Of a DNA stretch of 64,000 nt, positions 41,236 to 50,424 are shown one piece after another (within the stretch, counting starts at the first letter, position 1; every line of letters starts with the position of its first letter). A program made the translations under genes and the position numbers. This stretch comes from Planotetraspora silvatica (lineage in GTDB: Bacteria; Actinomycetota; Actinomycetes; Streptosporangiales; Streptosporangiaceae): assembly GCF_016863315.1 (NCBI RefSeq), contig NZ_BOOQ01000003.1, positions 62,001-126,000 of the forward strand. The letters run 5' to 3'. The notes below the pieces were generated by a model. The model was not told the origin of the DNA. It saw only the letters and a program-made list of their open reading frames with translations, and did not search any database.

Positions 41236-42543
41236 TCAGGCGACTCGTGGGGGCAGGACGAACCGATCGGGAGCGCCGTCGAAGACTCCACCGGACTGGT
41301 CGTCCACCCCGTTCCTGCGGACGACGTCCGACTCCGGCCGCAGGACGTCCCTGACCACCAGCGCCATCAGGACCACGATCGTGAACGCCCTGGCCCACAT
41401 CGCCAGGAAGTACGCCGTGTCACCGATGCCGAGGCTCGCGTGCTCCGGGTCCTGGGAGACGAGATAGAGCCAGATCGAGAAGAAGTACCAGCATTCGGCC
41501 ACCTGCCAGGCCACCAGCGCGCCCCACTTGGGCCTGGCCAGCACCGCGAAGGGCACCAGCCACAACACGTACTGCGGCGACCAGACCTTGTTGGTGATCA
41601 TGAATGCGGCCAGCGCGAGGAAGCACAACTGCATGAGCCGCGGCCTTCGCGGGGCGAAGAGCGCGAGTGCCGCCACCCCGAGCAGGAGCACGGCCAGCGC
41701 GGCCATCGCCAGCCTGTTCAGCAGGTCCGGATCGGCGAGCACGCCCCAGTTCTTGGCCTGGAAGAAGAACCAGAGCCCGCCCCAGTCGGCGCCGCGCTCA
41801 CTGCTGAACGTGTAGAACCTCTTCCAGCCGTCGAAGCTGATCATCATGATGGGCACGTTGACCAGCAGCCACGTCCCGGCGGCGGCCCCGGCGGTCTTCA
41901 GGAACGGGATCCACTTGGCCGTCCTGACCGTGAGGAGGAACAGCGCCCCGAAGAACATCAGCGGGTAGAACTTCGTGGCGACCGCCAGGGCGAGCAGGAC
42001 GCCGGCGAGATACTGCCGCTCACGAGACCAGGCCAGCAGGCCCCCGAGGGCGAGCGCGCCGGCGGCCAGGTCCCAGTTGATGTAGGCGCACAGGATGACG
42101 GCCGGGCCGATGGCGTACCACAGCGCGTCCCACCGGCGGGACGGCCCGGCGAGCGCGGCCATGAGCAGGACGCCGACGACCAGCGCGATGCCCATGAGGA
42201 TGACGGTGATGTCGTAGAACGCCAGCCCGTCCCCCTGCGCCAGGCGACGGACCAACTCCATGATCCCGCCGATGCCGACCGGGTACTCGACCGGATAGTC
42301 GACGTAGGGGATCTTTCCCTCGTTGAGGTGCTCGGCCCACCAGAGCGGATAGATGTCCGTGTAGCAGAAGTTGGTGTACTGGCCGACCCCGGTGTTCCAC
42401 GCGCCGCCGAACCGGCAGGGCGACTTCCACAGGAAGGCGAGCACGGCGCCGAGTCCTGCGAGGAGCCCGAGAGGCAGGTACGGCACTGCCCGCTGGGCGA
42501 GCCCCGGCACAGGGCTGGACGCGTTCGCGGTCGGGGTTGTCAT
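41236..42543 (-). CDS. Second GT87-type membrane glycosyltransferase
   Basis: 435 residues from the ATG at 42543 (MTTPTANASSPVPGLAQRAV). It shares with the neighbouring GT87 gene the loop architecture CYTDIYPLWWAEHLNEGKIP with YVDYPVEYPVG, and the NKVWSPQYVLWLVPF motif. About ten membrane helices. The two genes flank a 145-bp gap and probably derive from one ancestor. It lies directly downstream of the class A PBP gene, consistent with envelope assembly. Confidence 0.8.
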   Translation of the reverse strand: MTTPTANASSPVPGLAQRAVPYLPLGLLAGLGAVLAFLWKSPCRFGGAWNTGVGQYTNFCYTDIYPLWWAEHLNEGKIPYVDYPVEYPVGIGGIMELVRRLAQGDGLAFYDITVILMGIALVVGVLLMAALAGPSRRWDALWYAIGPAVILCAYINWDLAAGALALGGLLAWSRERQYLAGVLLALAVATKFYPLMFFGALFLLTVRTAKWIPFLKTAGAAAGTWLLVNVPIMMISFDGWKRFYTFSSERGADWGGLWFFFQAKNWGVLADPDLLNRLAMAALAVLLLGVAALALFAPRRPRLMQLCFLALAAFMITNKVWSPQYVLWLVPFAVLARPKWGALVAWQVAECWYFFSIWLYLVSQDPEHASLGIGDTAYFLAMWARAFTIVVLMALVVRDVLRPESDVVRRNGVDDQSGGVFDGAPDRFVLPPRVA

Positions 42544-42711
42544 GGTGGGTATTGCACCACTCCACGCCCGAGGTCCGCGACACCGCCGGCACAACATTTC
42601 CGCTCTGACATCACGCGGGCGGCATCTGACATCACGCGGGCGCTCGCTCGGACGCCGTCATGACCGAAGGTCGGCGCCGGGACCGGCTTCATCCGGTCCC
42701 GGCGCCCGACG

Positions 42712-45700
42712 TCATCGACGCGCGAACCTTCGGAGGTTATCCGACTGGGTCGTCACCGGCGTGTTCGGCTGGTTCGGCTGATTTGGCTGGTTCGGCTGGT
42801 TCGGCTGGTTCGGCTGGTTCGGGTCGGTGGCCTGGCACTGCGGCCTGGTGTCACCCGGCTGGCACTGCTGACCCTGGCCCTGGCCCTGGCACTGCGGCCT
42901 GGTGTCACCGGGTTGGCACTGCTGACCCTGGTTCTGGTTCTGGCACTGAGGGCGGTTGGGGTGCTGCTGACAGAACTGACTCTGGTTCTGGCCCTGGTCC
43001 TCCGGCGGCTTCGGGGGAGCCGGGGGCCCCACGATGTCGTTGGGCGAGCCGATCAAGGCCTTCTGCGGGAACTGCTCGATCGGCTTGCCCTCCATCGCCG
43101 CCGTCATGAAGGCGCGCCAGATCGTGGTGGGCCGGTCGGCACCCTGGAAGCCCAGCGACACCTCGTAGGGCAAGCTGTACGGCTTCTGCGGGGTGTACTT
43201 GGTGTTCTTCTTGCCGTCCGACCAGGGGCAGTTCGAATACTCGGGCTGGACGACCTTGCCCTTCTTGGTGCGGCACTCCTCGCGGTACATCCCGACCGCG
43301 GTGCTCAACTGCGGGGTGAAGCCGACGAACCAGGCTTCCTTCTCGTCGTTGTTCGTTCCCGTCTTGCCGGCCGCCGGACGGCCGATTCCCTTGCCCGCGG
43401 CCGTACCGACCTTGAGCACTTCCTCCATCGCCGAGGTCGCGTCGGCCGCCGACTCCTCCGAGATGACCTGCCGGAGGGACTTGAGCTCGGGCAGCACGGT
43501 CGTCTTGCCCTGCGTCACCGACTTGATCACGTGGTAGTCGGCGTGCAGACCCTTGTTCGCGAAGATCGAGTAGCCGGCGGCCTGCTCGACCGGCGTGACC
43601 CCGACGCTGCCGATCGCGAGCTGGTAGCCGTGCCCGTGCTCACCGTTGACGCCTTTCTCGTCCTGCTTCAGCGCCGTCTCACTGATTCCCGCCTGCTCGG
43701 CCAGCGACCTCACATCGCCCAGCTTGCCGGGCAACGCGAAGGCCATCGAGGCGAAGGCCGTGTTGATCGAGTGCGCGGTCGCGTAGGTCACGTCGATGGA
43801 AGGATTGACGACCTCATCGTTGGAGATCTTCGTGGTGCCCGGAAGCTCCGCGGGAACCGTCTGCTTCCCGGGCACCCAGCTGTTAAGGCTGTACCCCGCC
43901 TCGAGCCAGGCGGCGAGGACGTAGGGCTTGAAAGCGGACGCCGCCTGCTTCCTGGAGTCGAACGGCTCGTTCCACGGGTCGTGCTCGTAGTCGTCTCCGC
44001 CATAGAAGGCGACGACCCGCCCGGTCTTGGGGTCGACGGCCGCGAGTCCGGCGTGGAAGTCCTTGGCCATGCCATTGGTCGTGGCCTTGACGGCCGCCTT
44101 CGCCGCCCCCATGAGCTTCCGATCGAACGTCGTGACGATCTTGTAGCCCTGGCTCTCGACCTGGTCAGCCTGGATGCCTCTCTTCGCCAGCTCCCGGAGC
44201 GCCACTTCGACCATGTAGCCCTTGGAGCCGCTGAGGTCCTGATTGGTGCTCGACTTGATCGTCTTGGGGAACTTGGCGGTGGTCGGCAGGCTGCCGTATT
44301 TCGTGGGGTTGTAGGCCGCCATCGCGTTGATGACGTCCTTGAACCGGCCCTGGAGTTGCGGAGAGTCCGCCTCGAGGGCCGGCGTCTGGATGCGGGCCGC
44401 GAGGTAGGCGCCCTCCGCCGGGGTGAGTTGCTTGGCGGTCTTCTTGAAGTAGGCCTTGGCGGCGGCCTGGATGCCGTAGGCACGGCCGAAGTTCACGGTG
44501 TTGAGGTACTGCTCGAGGATCTTGTCCTTCGTCAGGGACTTGTCGAGCTTGACCGCGACGAAGATCTCCTTGAGCTTTCGTTTGATCGACACGTCCTGGC
44601 TGAGGCCGTCGTAGTAGTTGCGGGCCATCTGCTGCGTGATCGTGGACGCGCCCTGCAACTGCTGGCCCGTCGCCGTCATCCAGACGGAGCGCGCCATTCC
44701 GGGGACCGAGATTCCGGAGTCCTGATAGAACGTCTTGTTCTCGATCGATACGACGGCGTCCCGGACGTGCTCGGGGACGTCGCTGATGGGGATGATCTCA
44801 CGGGGGGCCCCGTAGTGAGAGATGAGCGTCTTGCCGTCGGAGTAGTAGATGCCACTGCCCTGCGCGAGGGCCTCGTCCTGCTTGGCCGTGGGGACCGGAG
44901 TGTTCGCGTAGGCCACCGCGATCATGCCGAAGACGCCTGCGACCAGGATCGTGAAGCCGGCCACGACGATCTTCCAGTTGGGGATGAACCGCTTCCAGTC
45001 GCGACGCTTCTCGTCGTCATCGTCGTCGAACGGGTCGCGGGGTCCGCGGCCGCCGGGACCACCCGGTCCGCCAGGACCACCCGGTCCGCCGGGACCACCC
45101 GGTCCGCCGGGGCCCATGCGACGCCTGCCGGGCTCGCCCGCCCTGCGGCGGCCTCCCGCGGACATCGCCTGGGTGCCTTCACCGTCCTGATCGCGACGGA
45201 AGCCGCCCGCGGACGCTCCCAGAGCCTGCGTCCGGTCGCCGCCGGGCGCACCCGGACCACCGCGGCCTCGGCCTCCGTCGGGGGCACCGGGGCCGCCGGG
45301 GCGTGCGGACCTGCCAGGTCCCGCGGGGACGAGAGCGCCGCCGGGACCTGCCTGAGCACCGGGTCCAGCGGGGGCGCCAGGCGGCCGGGGGCCGGCAGCA
45401 CGGGGGTCGACACCACGGGGACCGACGCCACCGGGGCCTGCGCCCTGTCGCGGGTCGCGGCCGGACTGGCGAGGGTCTCCCGAAGGCTGGCGCTGATCGG
45501 GTCGGCGGCCACCTGCCGGCGGCGGCACCGCGCCCATCGCGGCCGTGTCCTCGAAGGCGGACTGGCTACGGCGAGGGTCGGCCGGGGCACTGGGCCGCGC
45601 CGGCCGAGGGGCCGCGGAAGGCGGCTGCTGAGCGTGCGGACGGCCTTGTCCTGGCTGGGGCTGCTCGCCGCGGGCCGTCGCACGGTTGTCCCCGCTCGGT

Positions 45701-45783
45701 CCGGGCGAACGGCGGCGACGCCCAGGGCGGGGCGATCCGCCGGAGCCCGAAGGTTCCTCTTGGCCGTAGCTGCTGTTAGTCAC
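42712..45783 (-). CDS. Class A penicillin-binding protein (glycosyltransferase-transpeptidase)
   Basis: 1023 residues. The first about 260 residues are a cytoplasmic Pro/Gly/Arg-rich tail including a run of Gly-Gly-Pro triplets. One membrane helix follows (IVVAGFTILVAGVFGMIAVA). The GT51 domain has SIENKTFYQDSGI (catalytic Glu), QGASTITQQMARNYY and NTVNFGRAYGIQAAA. The transpeptidase domain has SAFK (SxxK nucleophile), SIN (SxN) and KTGT. The C-terminus is a low-complexity tail with two QQCQPGDTRPQCQ copies and a PNQ repeat. It polymerises and cross-links peptidoglycan. The tails are much longer than the enzymatic core needs. Confidence 0.94.
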   Translation of the reverse strand: MTNSSYGQEEPSGSGGSPRPGRRRRSPGPSGDNRATARGEQPQPGQGRPHAQQPPSAAPRPARPSAPADPRRSQSAFEDTAAMGAVPPPAGGRRPDQRQPSGDPRQSGRDPRQGAGPGGVGPRGVDPRAAGPRPPGAPAGPGAQAGPGGALVPAGPGRSARPGGPGAPDGGRGRGGPGAPGGDRTQALGASAGGFRRDQDGEGTQAMSAGGRRRAGEPGRRRMGPGGPGGPGGPGGPGGPGGPGGRGPRDPFDDDDDEKRRDWKRFIPNWKIVVAGFTILVAGVFGMIAVAYANTPVPTAKQDEALAQGSGIYYSDGKTLISHYGAPREIIPISDVPEHVRDAVVSIENKTFYQDSGISVPGMARSVWMTATGQQLQGASTITQQMARNYYDGLSQDVSIKRKLKEIFVAVKLDKSLTKDKILEQYLNTVNFGRAYGIQAAAKAYFKKTAKQLTPAEGAYLAARIQTPALEADSPQLQGRFKDVINAMAAYNPTKYGSLPTTAKFPKTIKSSTNQDLSGSKGYMVEVALRELAKRGIQADQVESQGYKIVTTFDRKLMGAAKAAVKATTNGMAKDFHAGLAAVDPKTGRVVAFYGGDDYEHDPWNEPFDSRKQAASAFKPYVLAAWLEAGYSLNSWVPGKQTVPAELPGTTKISNDEVVNPSIDVTYATAHSINTAFASMAFALPGKLGDVRSLAEQAGISETALKQDEKGVNGEHGHGYQLAIGSVGVTPVEQAAGYSIFANKGLHADYHVIKSVTQGKTTVLPELKSLRQVISEESAADATSAMEEVLKVGTAAGKGIGRPAAGKTGTNNDEKEAWFVGFTPQLSTAVGMYREECRTKKGKVVQPEYSNCPWSDGKKNTKYTPQKPYSLPYEVSLGFQGADRPTTIWRAFMTAAMEGKPIEQFPQKALIGSPNDIVGPPAPPKPPEDQGQNQSQFCQQHPNRPQCQNQNQGQQCQPGDTRPQCQGQGQGQQCQPGDTRPQCQATDPNQPNQPNQPNQPNQPNQPNTPVTTQSDNLRRFARR

Positions 45784-45865
45784 GCGTCCTCGTTAGCTGT
45801 TGGGGGAAATCGCCGACATCGGGTCGACAGGCCGGTGAGCGTACCTCTTGGAGCTGAAAGTCGCC

Positions 45866-46249
45866 CTAAAGGCAGGGGCCCGGGGGGTCGCCTGTTCCGA
45901 GCACGAACGAGACCGCCAGATGGTTCCAAGAACAACCTTGACAGACCTCGACCACGTAGACCCGAAATTCACCGTATTCCTGGGCCATCTCCACAAGATC
46001 GGCCGTCACTTTGACGCGTCCGGCCAGGCGTCCTAATTCGTCCCCGTAAACGTAAGTGACGTTGGTCACGTTCCTGTGCTCACAGATGGGGCAGGCGCGT
46101 TCCGTCGGCTCGCCGTGGAACCGCGCGGCGCGCAGCAGGTACGGATGGGCGTCGCAGACATCCCGCGGCTCCATGTGGCCGGAGCGGATCGACTGAATCG
46201 TCGCCCGCCTAGCGAGGCCGTAGTCCACGACCGCCCGCTGTGACCACAT
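45866..46249 (-). CDS. DUF5318-family protein
   Basis: 127 residues from the ATG at 46249 (MWSQRAVVDYGLARRATIQS). It carries two CxxC pairs (ACPICEHRN and EVCQGCSWN), a probable zinc ribbon, plus VCDAHPYLLRAARFHGE. It matches the actinobacterial DUF5318 family, which is regularly found beside the PBP and ino1 genes. Function is unknown. It is divergent from padR. Confidence 0.82.
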   Translation of the reverse strand: MWSQRAVVDYGLARRATIQSIRSGHMEPRDVCDAHPYLLRAARFHGEPTERACPICEHRNVTNVTYVYGDELGRLAGRVKVTADLVEMAQEYGEFRVYVVEVCQGCSWNHLAVSFVLGTGDPPGPCL

Positions 46250-46298
46250 GTGACCCAGATTACGACTGTTTGCCGAACCTTGCCCAACCATTCATCCG

Positions 46299-46351
46299 TT
46301 GCGCGATATGACGGCGCGACGTATCCTGCGGATGTATCGGTTCGATACATC
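46299..46351 (+). promoter_or_regulatory. padR-ino1 promoter with a PadR-type operator
   Basis: TTGCGC (46299-46304), a 17-bp spacer and TATCCT (46322-46327) make a good -35/-10 pair. Directly downstream, GATGTATCG (46331-46339) and CGATACATC (46343-46351) form a perfect 9-bp palindrome around GTT, containing the ATGT...ACAT core known for PadR-family operators. Repressor bound here would block transcription at the start site, implying autoregulation and control of ino1. Confidence 0.7.
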
Positions 46352-46375
46352 GGTCTGACACAGGGGGTGGATCCA

Positions 46376-47023
46376 GTGACGGGCTCTCGTGGAGGCGTGC
46401 TGGAGCTCGCCGTCCTGGGGTCACTGCATGAGACTCCTCTGCACGGTTATGAGCTGCGCAAACGGCTCAACACCCTGCTCGGGATGTTCCGCGCCTTCTC
46501 GTACGGCTCGCTTTATCCCTGCCTGCGAGGGCTGCTCAACGACGGGCTCATCGTCGAGGAGGAGCCGCCACAGGAAACGGTCCTCGGCCGCAGGTCGAAG
46601 ATCGTCTACAAACTGACCGCGGAGGGCAAGGAGCGTCTCCAGGAGTTGCTGACCCAGGCGGGCCCCTCCGCCTGGGAGGACGAGAGCTTCGGCATCCACT
46701 TCGCGTTCTTCCGCCACACGGAGGCAGAGGTGCGGCTTCGCATCCTCGAAGGCCGCCGTAGCCGCCTGGAGGAACGTCTCGAAGGTGTCCGTACGGCTCT
46801 CGCCCGGACCAGGGAACGGCTGGACAGCTACACCCTCGAACTCCAGCGCCATGGGCTGGAGTCGGTCGAGCGCGAGGTCCGCTGGCTGAACGAGCTGATC
46901 GATTCAGAACGGCGAAGCACCACGACTCCGCGCGCGGAAGAGGGGAACGCCGCCGAGCCCGATCAGCCGCAGGCGGTACAAGAAGCATCAGATAGGGCCG
47001 AAGGGCCCGAAACAGATAAGTAA
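46376..47023 (+). CDS. PadR-family transcriptional regulator
   Basis: 215 residues from the GTG at 46376 ([20 protein letters not shown]). Starts further upstream would run across the operator and promoter and are rejected. The winged helix is [20 protein letters not shown] with [18 protein letters not shown] and [18 protein letters not shown], followed by a long coiled-coil dimerization helix. It sits 25 bases upstream of ino1, an arrangement conserved in actinomycetes, so inositol synthesis is its likely target. Confidence 0.92.
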   Translation: MTGSRGGVLELAVLGSLHETPLHGYELRKRLNTLLGMFRAFSYGSLYPCLRGLLNDGLIVEEEPPQETVLGRRSKIVYKLTAEGKERLQELLTQAGPSAWEDESFGIHFAFFRHTEAEVRLRILEGRRSRLEERLEGVRTALARTRERLDSYTLELQRHGLESVEREVRWLNELIDSERRSTTTPRAEEGNAAEPDQPQAVQEASDRAEGPETDK

Positions 47024-47048
47024 GACAATAAGCAAAGGAGCAGGTGCG

Positions 47049-48128
47049 ATGGGTTCGGTGCGCGTAGCCATCGTTGGTGTGGGTAACTGCGCCGCGTCGC
47101 TGGTCCAGGGTGTCCACTACTACAGGGACGCAGATCCGGGCACCCGTGTGCCGGGCCTGATGCACGTGCGGTTCGGCGACTACCACGTCGGGGACGTCGA
47201 GTTCGTCGCCGCTTTCGACGTGGACGCCAAGAAGGTCGGCCGCGACCTCTCGGAGGCCATCGTCGCCTCCGAGAACAACACGATCAAGATCACTGACGTG
47301 CCGCCGCTTGGTGTGACCGTGCAGCGCGGGCCCACGTTCGACGGTCTCGGCGAGTACTACCGCGAGATCATCGAGGAGTCCGACGAGAAGCCGGTCGACG
47401 TCGTGCAGGCGCTCAAGGACGCCCAGGTCGACGTCCTGGTCTCCTATCTCCCCGTGGGATCGGAGGAGGCCGACCGTTTCTACGCGCAGTGCGCCATCGA
47501 CGCCCGTGTGGCCTTCGTCAACGCGCTGCCCGTCTTCATCGCCTCGGACGCCGAGTGGGCCGCGAAGTTCACCGAGGCCGGCGTTCCCATCGTGGGCGAC
47601 GACATCAAGTCGCAGGTCGGTGCGACCATCACCCACCGCGTGCTGGCCAAGCTGTTCGAGGACCGCGGCGTCGAGTTGCTGCGCACGTACCAGCTGAACT
47701 TCGGCGGCAACATGGACTTCATGAACATGCTGGAGCGCAAGCGCCTCCAGTCCAAGAAGATCTCCAAGACGCAGTCGGTCACCTCGCAGATCCCGCACGA
47801 GATGGCCAAGGCCGACGTCCACATCGGCCCGTCCGACCACGTGCCGTGGCTCGACGACCGCAAGTGGGCCTACGTCCGCCTGGAGGGTAGGTCCTTCGGC
47901 GACACCCCGCTCAACCTGGAGTACAAGCTCGAGGTCTGGGACTCGCCCAACTCCGCCGGCATCATCATCGACGCCGTCCGCGCGGCGAAGATCGCTCTCG
48001 ACCGGGGCATCGGCGGGCCGCTGCTGTCGCCGTCTTCCTACTTCATGAAGTCGCCGCCGGAGCAGTACTCCGACGACGCCGCGCGTGATGCCGTCGAGCA
48101 GTTCATCCGCGGCCAGGTGGAGCGCTAA
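47049..48128 (+). CDS. ino1: Inositol-3-phosphate synthase
   Basis: 359 residues, the short actinobacterial form. It converts glucose 6-phosphate to inositol 3-phosphate, the precursor of phosphatidylinositol and mycothiol. The NAD-binding motif [20 protein letters not shown] is at the N-terminus. Active-site segments [57 protein letters not shown] and KTQSV are present. AAAGGAG precedes the ATG. It is co-transcribed with padR and ends at a strong terminator. Confidence 0.96.
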   Translation: MGSVRVAIVGVGNCAASLVQGVHYYRDADPGTRVPGLMHVRFGDYHVGDVEFVAAFDVDAKKVGRDLSEAIVASENNTIKITDVPPLGVTVQRGPTFDGLGEYYREIIEESDEKPVDVVQALKDAQVDVLVSYLPVGSEEADRFYAQCAIDARVAFVNALPVFIASDAEWAAKFTEAGVPIVGDDIKSQVGATITHRVLAKLFEDRGVELLRTYQLNFGGNMDFMNMLERKRLQSKKISKTQSVTSQIPHEMAKADVHIGPSDHVPWLDDRKWAYVRLEGRSFGDTPLNLEYKLEVWDSPNSAGIIIDAVRAAKIALDRGIGGPLLSPSSYFMKSPPEQYSDDAARDAVEQFIRGQVER

Positions 48129-48197
48129 CCCCACCCGGCGGGCCCACGCGTTCGGCCGCGATGTCGGCGCACGTCACGCACGTACGTCACCTGATCA

Positions 48198-48235
48198 CAA
48201 GATGCCCCGGCTCAACGGCGAGCCGGGGCATCTTG
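48198..48235. terminator. Terminator after ino1
   Basis: CAAGATGCCCCGGCTC and GAGCCGGGGCATCTTG form a perfect 16-bp stem around AACGGC. It separates ino1 from the convergent idi gene. Confidence 0.92.
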
Positions 48236-48278
48236 CCGTCCAGGCACATGTGCGGCGGCCATGAGATCCCAGCGGCCC

Positions 48279-48385
48279 GCGAACGGTCCGCTAGCGGTCG
48301 CGCGAGACCTCAGCACGCCGGGAACAGTCGCGGGTGAGCTCGCGGGCTGCGAACGGTCCGTGAGTGCTGCGCGCGAGACCTCAGC
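48279..48385. repeat. Imperfect 36-bp direct repeat at the 3' end of idi
   Basis: Bases 48279-48314 and 48349-48385 share GCGAACGGTCCG at one end and CGCGCGAGACCTCAGC (or close to it) at the other, differing mainly in the middle. The right copy spans the idi stop codon. It looks like a local tandem duplication. Confidence 0.7.
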
Positions 48386-48962
48386 GGGCCGCAGGCGGCA
48401 GGTTCGCGCGGTCGGCCGACGGCCAGGTCAGCGGATCCGGGCCGAGCGCGACGAGGAGCGGCACCTGTTCGCGCGCCCAGGGGGATATCGGCATCTCCCC
48501 GCTCAGCACCTCGTCGGCGAACTCCTTCCACGGAACCCACCGGATCGCGCCGACCTCTTCCGCGTTCGGTACGGCATCGGCCGACACGATCACCCGGTAG
48601 ACCGGGCAGAGCTCGTGTTCCATGATCCCGTTGTCCATGACGGCCTTGTAGGAGAAGTCCGGCAGCACCAGATCGATCGAGTCGACGTGCAGTCCGAGCT
48701 CGAAATCGAGCCTGCGGGTGACCGCGGACTCCAGTGCCTCGCCGGGCAACGGGTGGCCGCAACAACTGTTGGTCCACTCGCCGGGCCAGGTGATCTTGTG
48801 ATCCGCCCGCCGGGACAGCAGAACACGGGCCTGCCTGTCGAAGACATAACTCGAGAACGCGAGATGCAGAGGAGTCTCCACGCCGTGGACCGTGGACTTG
48901 GGAGCGGTGCCGATCGGGTTTCCCTCGCCATCGACCAGCACGACGTGTTCGTCATAGGTCAC
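48381..48962 (-). CDS. idi: Isopentenyl-diphosphate delta-isomerase, type I
   Basis: 193 residues. It interconverts IPP and DMAPP for isoprenoid and polyprenyl lipid synthesis. The Nudix-like fold has the catalytic cysteine in NSCCGHP (Cys68), metal ligands in the same segment, and the EHELCPVY region with the catalytic glutamate. The N-terminus MTYDEHVVLVDGEGNPIGTA is standard. The gene stands alone; a local duplication covers its 3' end. Confidence 0.96.
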   Translation of the reverse strand: MTYDEHVVLVDGEGNPIGTAPKSTVHGVETPLHLAFSSYVFDRQARVLLSRRADHKITWPGEWTNSCCGHPLPGEALESAVTRRLDFELGLHVDSIDLVLPDFSYKAVMDNGIMEHELCPVYRVIVSADAVPNAEEVGAIRWVPWKEFADEVLSGEMPISPWAREQVPLLVALGPDPLTWPSADRANLPPAAR

Positions 48963-49071
48963 TCAACAGAGAGTACTTGATCATGTGCGTTCCGGCAGGC
49001 CGACGCGCGATCAGTGGTTGATCAGGGATCTCCCGGATGGTGCGGCTGATCTACCCGCGTAGGCTGTCGCC

Positions 49072-50373
49072 GTGTCCTTCGTATCCGACCTGCGCGTGGT
49101 ATTGCAGGGCCAGAACTTCCGCCGGCTCTTCGGCACCCGGCTGGTCTCGCAGTTCTCGGACGGGATCTTCCAGTTCGCGGTCACGGGCTATGCGTTCTTC
49201 AGCCCCGAGCGGCAGACCAACGCCCTCGAGATCGCCGCGGGAATGGCCGTGCTGCTGCTGCCGTACAGCCTGCTCGGGCCTTTCGTCGGCGTCTTCATCG
49301 ACCGCTGGTCGAGGCGGCAGATCCTGCTGATCGCGCCGTTCGTCCGGGGGGTGTTGCTCATCGCCACGGCCGCTCTCCTGGCCGGCGGAGCGTCGGACAC
49401 GGTCTTCTACGCCGCCGCGCTGGGCGTTCTCGGCGTGAACCGCTTCTTCCTGGCGGCTCTCGGGGCCTCTCTTCCCCACGTGGTCCCCGCCGACCGGCTC
49501 ATGATGGCCAACGCGGTCACTCCCACGTCCGGAACGGTCGTGACCTTCATCGGGTTCGGGGCCGGGTTCGTGCTCCGCGAGGTGTTCGGCTCGGACGCGA
49601 ACGGCACCGCCATGCTGCTGGTGAGCTCGGGGGTCGTCTTCGGCCTGAGCGCTCTCATCGCGAGGACGATGGACAGGTCTCTGCTCGGCCCCGCCTACGA
49701 CCCCCTGCTTCCCCAGGCACGCGAGGCCGTACGGCACGTGCTGAGCGGACTCGTCGACGGTGCCCGGTACATCGCGCACCGCAAGCAGGCGGCCGCGGCG
49801 CTGGGCGGCATGGCGACCCACCGCCTGCTCTACGGCACGCTCCTCGCGATGGTGGTCATGCTGTATCGCTACTACTTCACCACCGACGCCGATGCCGCGC
49901 TCCGCGGGATCGCGCTCGTGGTGGGGACGTCGGGAGTCGGGTACTTCGTCGCCGCACTGATCACCCCCTGGGCCGGGCAACGGTTCCGCCTCGAGACCTG
50001 GATCCCGGCGATGCTCGTCAGCAGCGGAGTGCTCAGCTTCGCGCTGTGCGCGACCTTCAAAGAGTGGGCCATCATGGCGGCCGGCTTCGTGGTCGGCGTG
50101 GCCATCCAGAGCGTGAAGATCTGCACGGACACCATCGTTCAGCGGGACATCGAGGACGCCTACCTGGGCCGCGTCTTCTCCATCTACGACATGCTCTTCA
50201 ACGGCACGACCGTGGTCGGGGCGGCCTTCGCGGCGGCACTGCTCCCGCCGAACGGCAAGTCCTACTTCGCGCTCGCCGTCATCGCCGGGGGTTACCTGCT
50301 GGGCGCCCTCGTCTACCGGCTCGTGGTGTCCGGCGGGAACGGCGGGCGGGAGCCCGCGGTCGCGACCGACTGA
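49072..50373 (+). CDS. Major facilitator superfamily transporter
   Basis: 433 residues with about twelve helices. The loop between helices 2 and 3 reads GPFVGVFIDRWSRRQILLIA, the MFS motif A variant common in MFS_3 exporters. GNxRRLFGTRLVS-type start (FRRLFGTRLVSQFSDGIFQF) supports the GTG at 49072. TAGGCT lies only about 7 bases upstream of the start, so the transcript may be leaderless. Substrate is unknown. Confidence 0.87.
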   Translation: MSFVSDLRVVLQGQNFRRLFGTRLVSQFSDGIFQFAVTGYAFFSPERQTNALEIAAGMAVLLLPYSLLGPFVGVFIDRWSRRQILLIAPFVRGVLLIATAALLAGGASDTVFYAAALGVLGVNRFFLAALGASLPHVVPADRLMMANAVTPTSGTVVTFIGFGAGFVLREVFGSDANGTAMLLVSSGVVFGLSALIARTMDRSLLGPAYDPLLPQAREAVRHVLSGLVDGARYIAHRKQAAAALGGMATHRLLYGTLLAMVVMLYRYYFTTDADAALRGIALVVGTSGVGYFVAALITPWAGQRFRLETWIPAMLVSSGVLSFALCATFKEWAIMAAGFVVGVAIQSVKICTDTIVQRDIEDAYLGRVFSIYDMLFNGTTVVGAAFAAALLPPNGKSYFALAVIAGGYLLGALVYRLVVSGGNGGREPAVATD

Positions 50374-50424
50374 GCGGCGAGTGAGCGACCGACTGAACGG
50401 CGGGGGTGGACGGCGGGTGATCGC

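Noticed and set aside
42913-46014. Very long open frame (over 1000 codons) on the plus strand opposite the PBP gene
   Set aside because: It is an antisense shadow in a high-GC gene: no ribosome site, no recognisable domain, and its start sits inside the PBP tail repeats.
46250-46375. N-terminal extension of PadR
   Set aside because: It would translate through the promoter and operator palindrome; PadR homology starts at the GTG at 46376.
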